DNA of 64,000 nucleotides from Serpula lacrymans var. lacrymans S7.9 (Eukaryota > Basidiomycota > Agaricomycetes > Boletales > Serpulaceae), in the NCBI RefSeq assembly GCF_000218685.1, contig NW_006763292.1, positions 2,495,909-2,559,908 of the forward strand. The letters are read 5' to 3'. Shown piece after piece: positions 45,385-56,921 of the stretch; the stretch's first letter is position 1; every line of letters starts with the position of its first letter. A model generated the notes under the pieces. It was not told the origin of the DNA. It made no database searches and saw nothing but the letters and a program-made list of their open reading frames with translations. The position numbers were made by a program, and so were the translations under genes.

Positions 45385-46989
45385 TCACAGCTTGAAGAAG
45401 CGGGAGGACCTCTTGGGGCGTTCCTCACGAGTAGACTTGGAAAGCCCACCCACAGTGGTGGTCAAGGAGCTAATCTCGCCTTTAATAGCTTGAGCGTAGT
45501 TGCCGTTCGCTGTAGTTCATGAGAAGTTAGTGGTGGTATACAATACATACGTTGCAGATCAACCCACCTGCAGCCTGCGAGGCATCCCAAAGCATTATAC
45601 CTCCGAACGATGTGTAGTTGGCAGCTGTAGCTGTGGCGATGGAACCGAGAGTAGCGGCGTCAACGTAGCCTGAGGTAGCTGCGCTCGTGGAGGCGGGTGC
45701 ACCGATGTAGATCTTGATGTCGGGGTTAGGAGAGGTCTTGGCCCAGGAGTCCCTATAAAGAACCTGCATTAGCTACACTTGTCTAAGAGCCGCGCCTAGA
45801 AGAATAGCTTACCAAAGGCCAAAGTCCCAGTCGCTAGGAGTCCCATAGTTGTTAACACCGCAGTAGTTGTTATCTAGCGCCGCATCAATTTAGATAACGG
45901 TTTTCGAAGGTTGATGATGTTCACACTCACAGAACTGCACGTAGAGCGCATCGAATCCGACGGCATCGATGACAGATCCAAGGTAAGCATCCGGGAAGGG
46001 GCACTGGGGAGCGCCGGTGACATAGTATCTGTTGCAGACATTGACTGAGCGAACGACATAAAGAACCAATAGCGCTCGACTCACGGCTTGCTAGCGCCCG
46101 TGGCGTGAGACCTGATTTGGGTGACAAATGCAGCATATCCAGTAGACGAGCCTCCTTCGATGTCAAGGTCGACACTACGGCGCAGATTCAATTACCGGGG
46201 TTTCAGGAGTTATGACATATGAGAACTCACCCATCGAGGACGGCAGCACCGAAAGGCCTGGTAGTACCGTTACCTCCAAGGAACAAGTCCCAGATTTGGT
46301 CTGCAAACGTCTGGGCTTGCGCGTCCGAGGTGAAACCGTTGGCACCAGTTGCGCCACCGAGCGATAGCGTGACGATCTTGCCTGCAGCCTGGCAAGTCTG
46401 GATGTCTGCCGCAAGAGCGGAGCAGTTTGGCAGCTCGCTACCTGCGAATGTGGCATTGTCCGTTGGGTTGCAGCTCTGCGTAGGTACACCATGAGCATTG
46501 GTAGATAATATAACTTGGGATTTATGTTGATGGGCTTACGTTTGCCAAATTCAGGGAAGGGAGACCACCCGTTCCGAAGAACACATCGAGGAAAGCAATA
46601 GGAATAGCATCGATGGTGCTATCCTGAATAGCCATATGAGCGGTGATGGAAGAAATTACGAGAAAGGAAACGATCGAACCTGGCAGTAAGCACCAATTGG
46701 TTTCTGGAACCCAGCGGTATCGGAAGGGTTTGCAGCGCCGTAAGAGTTCTGTCCCCAGTAGCTATTCCGATCGATAAGAATAAGATAACATAGCATGAGC
46801 AAGCTTGAAATACATACACAGCAAGCTTGGAAAAGAAAATAAATCTGGTTATTATTGGCTCTACTGGGATGGGAGAGAAGAACATACGTTATTGGCAGCA
46901 GAATTGGTGTATGCAGCGACTTGATGGGTGCCGAGAGCTACGGCAAGGCTGACCAATGAAGGTAGGAGCGTCTTGAGAGTGCAAACCAT
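45385..46989 (-). CDS. Secreted class III chitinase, GH18
   Basis: Endochitinase of the hevamine type, secreted or wall-associated, acting on fungal cell-wall chitin. A signal peptide (MVCTLKTLLPSLVSLAVALG ... A) is followed by the mature start KLAVYWGQNSYGA. Then come IPIAFLDVFFG, KIVTLSLGGATGANGF, and the catalytic DxxDxDxE motif as DGVDLDIEGG, with the proton-donor glutamate present. YYVTGAPQCPFPDAYL, DALYVQFDNNYCGV and GGIMLWDASQAA complete the barrel. About nine introns; total about 340 residues. The end is a basic tail (KSTREERPKRSSRFFKL) instead of a chitin-binding domain or GPI signal. The stop is TGA 45385-45387. A TATAAAAG box stands 76 bp before the ATG. Confidence 0.92.
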
Positions 46990-48767
46990 CTTGACTAGGT
47001 ACACCAAGAGCAACAAAGCGAAGCGGGAGCAACGTCAGAGGTTCCTCCCCCTTAATGAAATGCACTTTTATATGTCGCACGTTTCGCTCCGAATGGACGA
47101 GTGGAGCGCAGAGTGATCTGGGGTATCAGGGAATTCGCGTGAGCCATGCAGTAAGAAAGCTAGTTACGCATGCTTCTTAGGACATGCACAAGGTCGCAGA
47201 TGAGCGCTTGAAACCAAGGCTCGTTGTAGCATGTGTCATATGGTGCCACATAGTAGCATGGAAGTATCACAAGGCTGGTGCCTGCGAACTTCCAAGCGTA
47301 GACAATAATATAATTTCTAGCAGAAAGAACGTATGTGTACATACCAAGGGAAAGATGGGCATCCCAGGGTTCTTGAAAGGTCATACAAGTGCTCCGATAA
47401 GATAACGGGCAACATCGTGACCCAAACGGCTTTCCTTAGGAAGGCAGCTTCATTGATATGTGATTGAGCGCTTGAGTGTCGAACCACGATGTTGCACAAG
47501 AAGCCAGGAGAGTTCACAGGTGGTACTGCGGTCGATAGTCTAAGCATCACTGGGCCATACGGAGAGCCCCACGATAATAAGACGACAGTGTGTTTCGTAA
47601 TCAAAGACATGCATGCGGTTGATGTTCGCATGAGGCGCCGTGGGACTTGGCCTCGGAACATACGCGACCACCTTTCGATTTCTGCAACATTGCATAGCAA
47701 CAGCGACATTATCATGAAACCACATTTTGGTATCATTCTCCGTTGCACCTTGCAAGCTTGCAGGTTTGCTTTAATAACTTGACGAGCCCTCTTTACACCG
47801 CAACATCGGAGACGGCGACCACGAGTCGACAGTGTTCATTCAATAACGCTCACGATGAAGTAGCATCAAGATGAGAAAAAGACGTCTTGCCTCGTTTGCA
47901 CCCCAAAACATTGCAATGTCATATCAGGCCAATGGAAGTGAGTGTGTCATTTTGCTACTTTATTAGTACTGGTATATTGCTTACCCCATCTGTTATTTAA
48001 TTCCATAGGAGTTTGTAGACGAGACAGCCAGCAAAATGGAACTCGAGGCTGCAGCTGGAAGTAGTAATGCAAGCCCTTGTCTCAACTCAACGAGTCGTGT
48101 CGAAAAATGGTGTTACACGGAAGTTCAAGTGGCTCCAAAAACGCTGTGTCAACTATAAGATCCCGAGGGGACGGTTTTCCTACCTCATAAAGGCCCCGGC
48201 ATCTCTTCTAGTGGCAAATAGTGGAGCCGTTCCATTAGATGTCCTATCAAAATCGAGTGGCACTCAGCAATTTCTTCCCCAAAGATCGTATTTTGCTTCT
48301 GTCGGCGCTTTTCTTACCTCGTACTCAGACGCATGCACTCTATCAGCCCTGTCTGACACAACTAACATATGGAAATATTACATTGTGAGTTCCACATGCG
48401 AGGGCGACTCAAGTTCATTTCTATCTCTCTGGCTCGTTTTAAATTTAGTCCCATCTTCTTCTCTACTTCATGCGGGATTCCTTTGTTATCTAGTGACTCC
48501 AGTTATCTCTCCAATGAACTGCTGATGGTAGTGACCTTTGATAGAGCTTAAACCCCAAACTTACGATCTCTACTAGCAGCCAAAACACCATACGACAATA
48601 CGAACAATTGCCAATTGCCTCAACCACACGTGACCTTATAAGATGTCTTGATGATACATATACTGACAAGAAAAAGTAACAAAGGCGAAAGTACTACAGC
48701 ACAAACATTCTATGTTGATGCCCACCCATAAACCCATAAACAACTGCAATATGACATATCCATGAAC
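46990..48767. other. 1.8-kb intergenic region between chitinase and P450 copy 2
   Basis: Chitinase promoter at the left; the rest holds only overlapping short frames (47317-47748 minus, 48067-48525 plus) without motif, splice support or codon character. No gene is supported. Confidence 0.4.
47065..47072 (-). promoter_or_regulatory. TATA box of the chitinase gene
   Basis: Minus-strand TATAAAAG, 76 bp upstream of the ATG at 46989: a strong core promoter, as often found for regulated secreted enzymes. Confidence 0.55.
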
Positions 48768-51217
48768 TCAAGCCTTTACAGACTCAACGATGATGGGCAA
48801 CTCGAGTTTTGCTTCTGTCGAACCCTTTACTCGAGGAGAAGACACCCCGCCTAGTGTCCAGGCGATCTCCTTCGCAGGGGAGAATTTGAACGACTCGATC
48901 AACAAAGAGAGTACCATTTCTGATAACCATTTTCGCAACAATGAGTGATGTATAACGAGACAAAGATAACAAACACGTACTCATTTCAAGTTGAGAGAAT
49001 TTGAATCCGCTGGAATGCTGGTCAATCGCTGCATTGAATTTGAAAAAAAAGGTGACTGGGGGACTTACATGCACGCTCTTCCACCGCCCAGGAAAGTCAT
49101 CCTGCAAGAACAAAAGCCAATTTAGAAAAACACCAGAGAAAATACACTCTCCAGTACTCACAAATGCGAATAAACGCCCGGTATTTGCGCGTCAGTCACA
49201 CTTTGAGGGAGCGGCGAGAGCCACCTTTCCGGCTTCCACTCGAGAGCATCTGGACCCCAGATCTCACGATTGCGGTTGGATGCGAGAATCGAAATGATGA
49301 TGCTGGTATTTTCCGGAACGAGTACTTCGTGCATTTCGCGTCCGTCTACACCTTTGACTGGCTTCGAGAACGGCAGAATGATGTCCTTTCGAGCCCTAGT
49401 GTGCATATATTAGTGGATCTTCATGATGAACACAACCGCATAACAAATCTACGAACGTTCGGGAGACCATAGTAGCGGGAGGATAACTAAGCTAAAGTTA
49501 GCTAGAGCGTCAACCTCGTATGAACTTGGTACTCACAGACGTAATGTTTCTCTGCATATAGCATCCAGATAAGGCAAGTTGACCAAATCATCGTAAGTCA
49601 GGTCCCCCTTTTCAGCCCTTGCTTGTCTGATTTCGGCACGGAGTGTTTCTTGAGCTTTTGGGTGACTCGAAAGGGTCTGCAAAGTGCGCGAAAGAGCGCC
49701 TGATGTCGTATCCATCGCGGCAAAAATGAGTGTACTGCAAGGTTGACGTTATTCGTTAGCGCCGAAGCCGCTGAAATGAGTATGACTACGTACGACATCT
49801 GGGCTAAAAGTTCTGACTCTGGCAGACGATCCTCCTCAGCTGCTTCCAAGTTAGCTTTCACTGTTCGGATGGGATCAGTAACGGACGTGAGAGCGATAAG
49901 AAAAGCGGCAAGTACATAATATACTTATGATATCTCTTCCTTGGCCCACTTGACGCATGACAGCTTCATCTCCCTCCTGAAGAGCCACTTTCTTAGCCTC
50001 GAAAACCGTGGTAGACGTCTGCGCCATGATATCCACAATGTCTCTGAGCTCCCGCAACGGCTTCCACGGGATAATATCTGTCAGGCGTTTGCGGAAGCTA
50101 GCAGACGAGAGCTTGACCGCCAACGGCAAGAACTGACGCCATATCGTCAGTTTAAATAAAGTCGGCCTGGAACGACGACGTCTCAGCAACCATCTCGAAA
50201 CGAATAGGGAAGAGAGCACTGACAGCATATTCTTAACCGCATGACTGTAAGGATTCGTATACCCTTCCCTTAGCTCATCGAAAGAGTAGCCTAGACCGCT
50301 TTGCCCTACCAATTCCAGGGCCGTGCGGGTGAACCAGTCCAACATGTTGATCTCTTGCGGTCCGTCCTGTACTTTCTCCGCAATGGCGTCGCGGAGCTAG
50401 GGAAAAAAAGTTAAAATGAAAAATGTGTTCATGACCGATGAACCGGGATGAAATGCACTTACGATCTTCGTGATCTCGGAAAATATGGGTACCATATGGC
50501 GCATGTGACTGATAGAGAATACCGGGTTCAATAATTTGCGTTGTCTGCGATGATGTTCGCCTAGGAGAGATGGTTAGCTATAACCCAGTTGTATTGAGAG
50601 TCCATATCTACCTACCCAATGTGGACAACAGTCCTTCGCCGAACAACAGCTTGTTTGTTCTGAAAAAGACAATCAAGGTTAGGAGCGACACTAGTAGAGA
50701 TTAGATGCCATGGCACATACTCTAGGAACATCGGTGTCTCCTCGTAAGTATACTGATCCTTGACTACGATATGATGCATGGCCTTGGGGTCAAACACATA
50801 CAGCCTCCTCGCCTATATCCAAAAAGAATAAGTATTAGCGGTCTATTCGAAACCAGGACTGCACAATCGTCTAGCTCACCCCGAATAATCCATAGAATCT
50901 CGAAACGGGACCAAACTTGTCGGCGAGCAGCTGATGAAAATCCCAGCCGTTGTTATCAAACACCTGGCCCATATTACCTACATTTTTTTAAAAATACAAA
51001 ACAAAATTCCGGTAGACGAACGTGCCATTGCGTTGGTCAACACGAAAGACAATCAATGCTGTATAAACGAAAGCTCACCCTTCCATAAGCTCTGCGCAGG
51101 AGGACCTGGGATATTATCCAAAGGGTGTTTAGCCACTAATCGGTGCCAGACAAAATAACATAGCGCCGTCGCAGCGCACACCAGAGTGCTCTGCAGAATC
51201 AGAGAGAAGAAGACCAT
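48768..51217 (-). CDS. Cytochrome P450 monooxygenase, copy 2
   Basis: Paralogue of the P450 at 37644, with the same exon layout. The signal anchor MVFFSLILQSTLVCAATALC is followed by the hinge IPGPPAQ. Then come the substrate-recognition region NNGWDFHQLL, the I-helix FAAMDTTSG, K-helix RETLRL, KPERWLSP, and heme loop FLGGGRACIG, whose cysteine codon is at about 49071-49073. The end is LPIIVESVKA at TGA 48768-48770. Unlike copy 1 there is no frame problem in the F-G region (LFKLTIWRQFLPLAVKL), so it is predicted functional. The ATG at 51217 is preferred over an in-frame upstream start codon at 51262, because it begins the hydrophobic anchor. About twelve introns, roughly 530 residues. Substrate unknown. 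Confidence 0.9.
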
Positions 51218-51935
51218 GATGGGTTTTTTTTGCGTTGTTGGCACGCTTGTACCACCTGCCAACCAGTTTTTGCCGGGCAGAATATAAAGGAAAGCTTGAA
51301 GGCTTGACGGGTAATAGGATTTGTGTCATATCCCGACAGATGGGCAAATGTCATGATTCTACAGGGGAAAGAGAAGACCTCCTTTGTAACTCCACGGTAT
51401 ACAAAGTGATTGTGGTTTGGGTAGATAGAATTGGTATAAATAACGCGGATGACCAGGCCACCCACGGGTCATCGGGGCGTCGTGGCCTGTATCGTAATCC
51501 TAAACCTGTCAAATAACATACGACACAAAGACAGCGGACCGCGATGGCCCAAGCTCAAGGCAGAGTTGGGAAATTCCCTCTTCTGTTATGTTCAAATGCT
51601 TGCACTATATCTGGACTCGACGATCGCTGTCGTGGCGCAGTACGTCATGGAGATGGTGGCGTGAGAACGTATGAGCTAATTGCTCAGGTGTCAGATAGTC
51701 TCCAGCCAATAGAGTCAAGTCGGCACTCATTTCAAAGGCCTTATCATACTGGGACCTGCGTAAAATTACAATGGGTACTCGTATGCACGAATGCAAGACC
51801 GAAGCGAATAGGGATAACCACCAAAGCCAATCAGCAAAAAGTAATAATAGACAGCAATAGAAACAGTTTCACGATACCCAAAGGTAGCCCGATATCGATA
51901 ACAGTGACAACCCAAATGTTTCCAAGACCTTCCCA
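51218..51935. other. Intergenic region, P450 copy 2 promoter and CBF1-like 3' flank
   Basis: 718 bp; both neighbours are on the minus strand. A plus-strand frame (51544-52149) overlaps the bHLH gene and is a shadow. No gene is seen. Confidence 0.45.
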
Positions 51936-53444
51936 TCACTCCATTCGAGGCCGTTTTCCAGGTCGATTATCTCCGTCCTCCTGTTGTTTGATCGCCTCGT
52001 CTCCTTCTGAGATTCCCTCTACTTCGGTGCGTACCTCACTCTCGCCTAGAACGTTTCTTTTCGGTGACCCGCTTTCCTTACCGCGATCCGCAGACCGCGA
52101 ACGAGATCTGAACCCAGGTACCCCGCCGGCCGATGTCGCATTTACTTGAGCCACCTGGTTTTGTTGTTGGAGTCGTCTTAGCTCATTAAGCTCGCCATCT
52201 GCTCTTTGTCTCGCTATACGTTCCTCGTCCCATAATCTCCGCATTTCCTCAAGCTGCGCCTGCAAGTCCCCCATCGCTTGATCCATCAGCAGTTTCTCCA
52301 GTGTCCATTTCTCGATATTTCTCGCTTCGTTTTCCTTCAAGTGGTGGATGTATTGGACTGCACGGGACAGTATAGCTCCTTTTGCCTTCTCCCCTGAACT
52401 GTTAGGCACGATACGCCCAAGCTCGTTGATTCCCTCATTGATATTCCCCCTACGGCGACGTTCGACCTCTTTCTGTTGACATGGTATGATACGTTAGTTC
52501 ATTTCCTATTTTGATATGAGACCATATGCGTACATGGTTATCCTTCCTTTGTCGAGTCCATTCATCCGTTCCCATCGTCGCACTTCTCGCAGTTCGAGAT
52601 CTCCCGCCAGGGGGAGGTGCACCTCCCGGGAGGCCATCTGTAGATTGCTGAGCCCCATTTTCTTCTGCATCAGTGAGACCTTCTTCTGTTTCCTGTCCAT
52701 GCGGCCCAACCTGAGGCACTGGAGGCGCTTGTGGGCCGACAGCAGCGCCGACAGCAGAGGCAATGGCGGAAAGTTGACCCAGGTTTGGGGGGCCACGAGG
52801 GTGCGACGATGGGCCTGGGTCGCTTAATCCAGGTACTCCTTGCTGATGGTGCACAGGGTGATGTACCTGAGGTGGATAAGGATGCTGCGAGACGGGTAGT
52901 TGGTGTGCGGTAGGTTGTAGTTGATGCTGGCCATGGGGAGGCTGAGGATTTATATAGCCAGCCTGCGAAAGATTTGAGAGTGTTTGAGCAGCATCCTCTT
53001 TAAGAGCGCCTTGTTCTGTCAACTATGACAATGAAAAAGAGAATCAGCATGATGAGCAGGGCAAGTGCTATCATAGTGTCCCATGCAGATGAAATATTTA
53101 TAACATGCAGTCTGGTCGCTGAACGTGACGAAGGTCAAAGGTCACGTGGGCGCTGATATACATAATATGCCATGACTTTGAGAACACTCGACAAGAAGGA
53201 GTGGCGGGTTTGAAAGATCGAATCTGAAACATACCTTGGAGAACAGAACGGGTGGTAGGTTGCGGAGAATGCTGACGAGCTGGTTCTGGTTGTATCTATC
53301 CTGCAGCTGAGAGGAAAGAGATTCTGCGACTGCGACTGAGGCATCGACAGCAGAGGGCTGGTTCTGTGCAGACTGTTGTGTGTCTACAGGGCCTTGTGCT
53401 TGTTGGGACATTGCAGGATCATGATTAGGCTGAGTCGAGTCCAT
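51936..53444 (-). CDS. CBF1/USF-type bHLH transcription factor
   Basis: Nuclear DNA-binding regulator. The N-terminal half is Gln/Pro/His-rich and disordered. The basic helix-loop-helix follows in the C-terminal half: NHKEVERRRRGNINEGINEL, then IVPNSSGEKAKGAILSRAVQ and YIHHLKENE. The basic region has the His-Glu-Arg signature (H, E four residues on, R four further) that specifies the E-box CACGTG. A leucine-rich coiled coil continues (LEKLLMDQAMGDLQAQLEEM), then an Arg/Ser tail ending GKRPRME. This arrangement matches Cbf1, which controls methionine and other metabolic genes and, in yeast, centromeres. Two introns; the ATG is at 53444. CACGTG sites lie 231 bp upstream (53675) and in intron 1 (53143). 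Confidence 0.87.
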
Positions 53445-54409
53445 TGATTGAGACTGCAAGGATCACGAAGGGCTGGCTTTGAGGGGTGTACGATAACCGA
53501 TTGATTTCAACGATCTCAGAGGAAACAAACGCCTCTTTCGACTTTCTGTACGCCCGTCTGTGATGGGCCGTACGAGATAGAGTGCTTTGAGAGGGACAGG
53601 GAGGTGAGGGGAGCGTCTGATCACGGGGTGGGGAAGCAAAAGTCACGGGCAAGTCACATGTAAACATTGAAAAGCACGTGTGACAAGCAAGTGCAAACAA
53701 CCAGCCACAGGATAGGTCGGCAACCAAGCGGTTAGCCCACTCATCCTCTTTGTGTCCTGTTCGTCGTATGCGCTTTGGCCACAGAATGGTCGTTGTATTC
53801 ACAGCTGGTTGGCGTGTTATTCTACGGTCTCTAACGACACAGGACCGGACAATTGCAACGTTACTCGAGGAGACATGTCGTTTATTGCGTGTGATATTCC
53901 ACGTCGGATCTCTCACACCAGCGCGGCACTGAATGCTTCGCTGTCTGTCTCAGTGACCCAGTTTGACTTTGGGTGAATGTTTTGGTCTGCGATGATCGTG
54001 ATTATTTGTGGTGACTGTATCCCGCTCTGTAAGTGTATTATAGAGGAATCTCCGAACTGTTGCCTTGGTGCGCTGGGCTGGAAAAGAAACATGTGAAAGC
54101 CCTCCGGCGAGATGGGGAAATGTGGTTATATTCTGATCAATGTCCGTCGCTGAGTGGAAAGAGTGAGAAAAAAAAACAGAGAAAATGTCATTCTGCACGA
54201 TCCCGGAACTCTTTTCATCAAATCTGTCAAAAGTGTTATAAAGATAAGCTCGTATAAATTACACTGAATGATCCTTTGCACCCATTTCATGGATTTGACT
54301 GGCTTGAGAACAAACGCGCTGTACATTCTTCTTTTGGTTTAACGGTAAGGCAGTGTCTACAGCACCTCCTCACTTACATCCCCCGCTCCATTTTCTCTCC
54401 ACACCCAAC
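53445..54409. other. Divergent promoter region, CBF1-like and G-alpha genes
   Basis: 965 bp non-coding between two divergent starts. It includes CACGTG at 53675-53680. The minus-strand frame at 53425-53916 has no motif and is not supported. Confidence 0.45.
53675..53680. promoter_or_regulatory. E-box CACGTG upstream of the CBF1-like gene
   Basis: Exact palindrome 231 bp before the ATG of a bHLH factor whose basic region predicts CACGTG binding, so self-regulation is possible. Inference only. Confidence 0.35.
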
Positions 54410-56525
54410 ATGGTCCGTATATCTGAGGACGATCCCCTGGCCCTCGCCATCGCACCCCCACCAAACGAGTCTCCAGAGGAAAGGCAGGTCAGGGAGAGCG
54501 CGGAGGCTGAAGCCACCAGGATCAACAACGAGATAGACGAGCAATTAAGACTGGAGAAGGTAGCACTGAGGAAGAAGAAACGTCCAGTAAAAGTTCTTCT
54601 CCTCGGTCAGAGCGAGAGCGGTACGTCTATTTCGCTTTCTCTAACCGCAATCACCTCTCATCCTCTCCAGGCAAATCGGCGACGCTAAAAAGTGAGCTTT
54701 TCTTCTATAAGCGCTCGTCACATCTGACTCCACCTTGCACTGCCAGACTTCCAGCTACACTATGCACACCGCGAATGGGCTCAGGAGCGAGCCTCATGGC
54801 GCGCCGTCATCCAACTCAACCTCATTCGAAACGTCAACTACATTCTCGACAACATCGTTCGCGAAATGTCCATGTCAGACCCATCCAAACGATCCACAGG
54901 TGGCGACAGTAGCTTCAGCGACGACGAGATTGAAACGCAACCCCGAGGACCAAGCTTTCAATTCACCGACAAACATCGCCTGCTCAAACTCCGTCTAGGT
55001 CCACTTCGTCGTGCACAGGCTGATTTGGAGTGTCGGTTAGGAGCGGCATCTCAGGAGGTCCTTTCTACCACTGTCAACACGGCTACCCCCTTCGACGCTT
55101 TCCACGTACCGCAGCACAGACGGCCAGCCCAGGAGTTTTGTATTTCTTCAAGTAACGGCTGGAAATCTGCCCTTGACAAGTTCCGCCCATTCTCAGCTGG
55201 TCGTACGGAACAACATAACGTTCGAAGACGTAAAGATATTGAAGGAGATGATGTGACTGATGTCCTCGTTGGGTGCAAGGAGGACATGAAAACTATATGG
55301 GAAGATTCAGTCGTGCAAGAGATACTACATCAGCGAAGATCACGGATCGAGGATTCACCAGGATTGTGAGAGCACCCATCTCAATTTCTACGGGGCAGAA
55401 CAACTTAATAGTCTGAGCATCTTAGCTTCCTCCCTGCCGTTGAAAGAATCGCAAGTCGCGACTACCAGCCCACCGATAATGACATTATTCGTGCAAGACT
55501 ACGTACCGTCGGCGTTCAAGAGCATAGATTCTTGTTCGAGGAAGGTATGGCGATTCACCTAGTGCCTTTTGATGGCTGTTCTCACTGTCTTCACAAGGCC
55601 GTACTGCGGGCAAGGAGTGGCTGATGTATGACGTTGGTGGTACTAGATCATCGGTGAGGCATCGACCTTGCAATACCAGATACGAAGGTGGTCTCATTCA
55701 CATTCACAATTTAGCGTGCAGCATGGGCATGGTATTTTGACGACGTAGACGCCATCATCTTTCTCAGTCCAATATCTTGCTTTGACGAAAAACTGGCTGA
55801 AGACCGGCGTATAAATCGCCTGGAGGACAGTTATCTACTCTGGCGCTCTGTCTGCTCGTCGCGGCTGCTGTCCAAGACTCAAATCATTCTCTTCTTGAAT
55901 AAGTGTGACATCCTCACTGCCAAGCTAAGGCGAGGTGTCCGTGTAAAAGATCATGTTCCAAGTTTGTAAGTCTGCGCAATATACTACTGTCATTCCCATG
56001 GACGAACTGACTATCTTTGCTCTACCTGAAGTGGCGAGAGGAAGAACGACGTTGCGACTGTGATGAAATGCAAGCCGTCTTTTCCCATCTCCCCGTGGAC
56101 CTTTATGCCCACATACTCACCTCTCCATTCGCTTAGATTTCCAACAACATTTCAAGGAAATTTCCAGGCAAAGCTCCCCAGAACCACGGCCTTTCTTCGT
56201 GCACTTCACATCGGTAGTGGTGAGTGTGCCTTTTGCTTTTTCTTCTGACAGGGGGGGTCTTCCACCACCCATCGTGCGTGCCTTGAAAGAAGTGGGTGGA
56301 AAGACCCGCCATGTCCGCGGGGATCATCGTGAAAACTGACATGCTTCTTTTCCAGGACACCAAGGCAACGGCAGCTACGCTGAGCGTAGGTGAGTCTGCG
56401 CCCCGCAGTTTTTCCGTTGTGTTTTACATGACTGTTTCTCACTTTTTTCTTTCTTTTTTGCTCCTTGGCTTCTAGTGGAGGAGAGCATCCTTCGGGACCA
56501 TTTACGAAATGCTGATTTACTCTGA
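54410..56525 (+). CDS. Atypical heterotrimeric G-protein alpha subunit
   Basis: Membrane-associated GTP-binding signalling protein. The P-loop GQSESGKSATLKNF spans two introns. The helical domain carries a long Ser/Arg-rich insertion (about residues 115-290). Switch I, RARLRTVG, keeps the arginine and the Mg-binding threonine. Switch II reads DVGGTRSSRAAW: the catalytic glutamine of DVGGQ is replaced by threonine. NKCDIL (G4) and VHFTSVVDTKATAATL (G5 region, with the usual TCAT altered) follow, ending ESILRDHLRNADLL at TGA 56523-56525. There is no N-terminal Gly2 for myristoylation (MVRISEDD). Eight or so introns, one a GC-AG intron. Such non-canonical G-alphas are expanded in basidiomycetes. 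The missing glutamine predicts slow GTP hydrolysis. Confidence 0.9.
56070..56136 (+). other. GC-AG intron in the G-alpha gene
   Basis: Exon end ATGAAAT is followed by gcaagccg, and the intron ends ttcgcttag (67 nt). Only this junction gives VATVMKYFQQHFKEIS and leads into the conserved VHFTSVVDTKATAA frame; reading through instead gives an unrelated tail. Confidence 0.8.
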
Positions 56526-56921
56526 ATCTTGTATCCATCCCCCCCCCCTATTTATATGAACCTTTCCCATGACTCCTTCGTTATTGATCACACTATAGAA
56601 CGCGGTATGGGAATTCCCAGCCTCATACTTAATTACTTATTAACTGTTGTAGCTGACGTGTATCACAACTTATGCTTTCGTCTTGAATTATGTATTAAAA
56701 ACAAAAATAGTGGCAACCACCTCGTACTGTGACAATGCACTGGATCCCATCATGCCATCTCAGAAGACACCAAAAAGCAGTGTTCATGAATGACCCATGA
56801 CATCTTCAACCATGATGGTATCAAAAAAGGGGGATCCCAATCGCTCGTTGCATAAGTACAAAAAAGCATCAATAAAGTTATTTTATGTTACTAGTAAGCG
56901 AAAAATCATCTAATAGGGGAA
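56526..56921. other. Convergent intergenic region, G-alpha and exchanger 3' ends
   Basis: 396 bp, AT-rich, holding two 3' UTRs. No feature beyond a short C run near 56,540. Confidence 0.45.

Noticed and set aside
47317..47748. 143-codon minus-strand frame between chitinase and P450 copy 2
   Set aside because: Overlaps a plus-strand frame of similar length, has no motif, signal peptide or splice support.
48067..48525. 152-codon plus-strand frame with a hydrophobic end
   Set aside because: No family motif and no upstream exon that keeps phase; an attempted join from 47,870 leads to stops.
37644..51217. Secondary-metabolite gene cluster
   Set aside because: Two P450s but no backbone enzyme (polyketide synthase, NRPS or terpene cyclase), transporter or pathway regulator nearby.
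51544..52149. 201-codon plus-strand frame
   Set aside because: Mostly antisense to the bHLH C-terminal exon; no independent signal.
53425..53916. 163-codon minus-strand frame upstream of the CBF1-like gene
   Set aside because: Lies in the promoter, overlaps the first exon in another frame and has no motif.
55051..55287. Minus-strand frame within the G-alpha gene
   Set aside because: Antisense shadow of the insertion exon of G-alpha.
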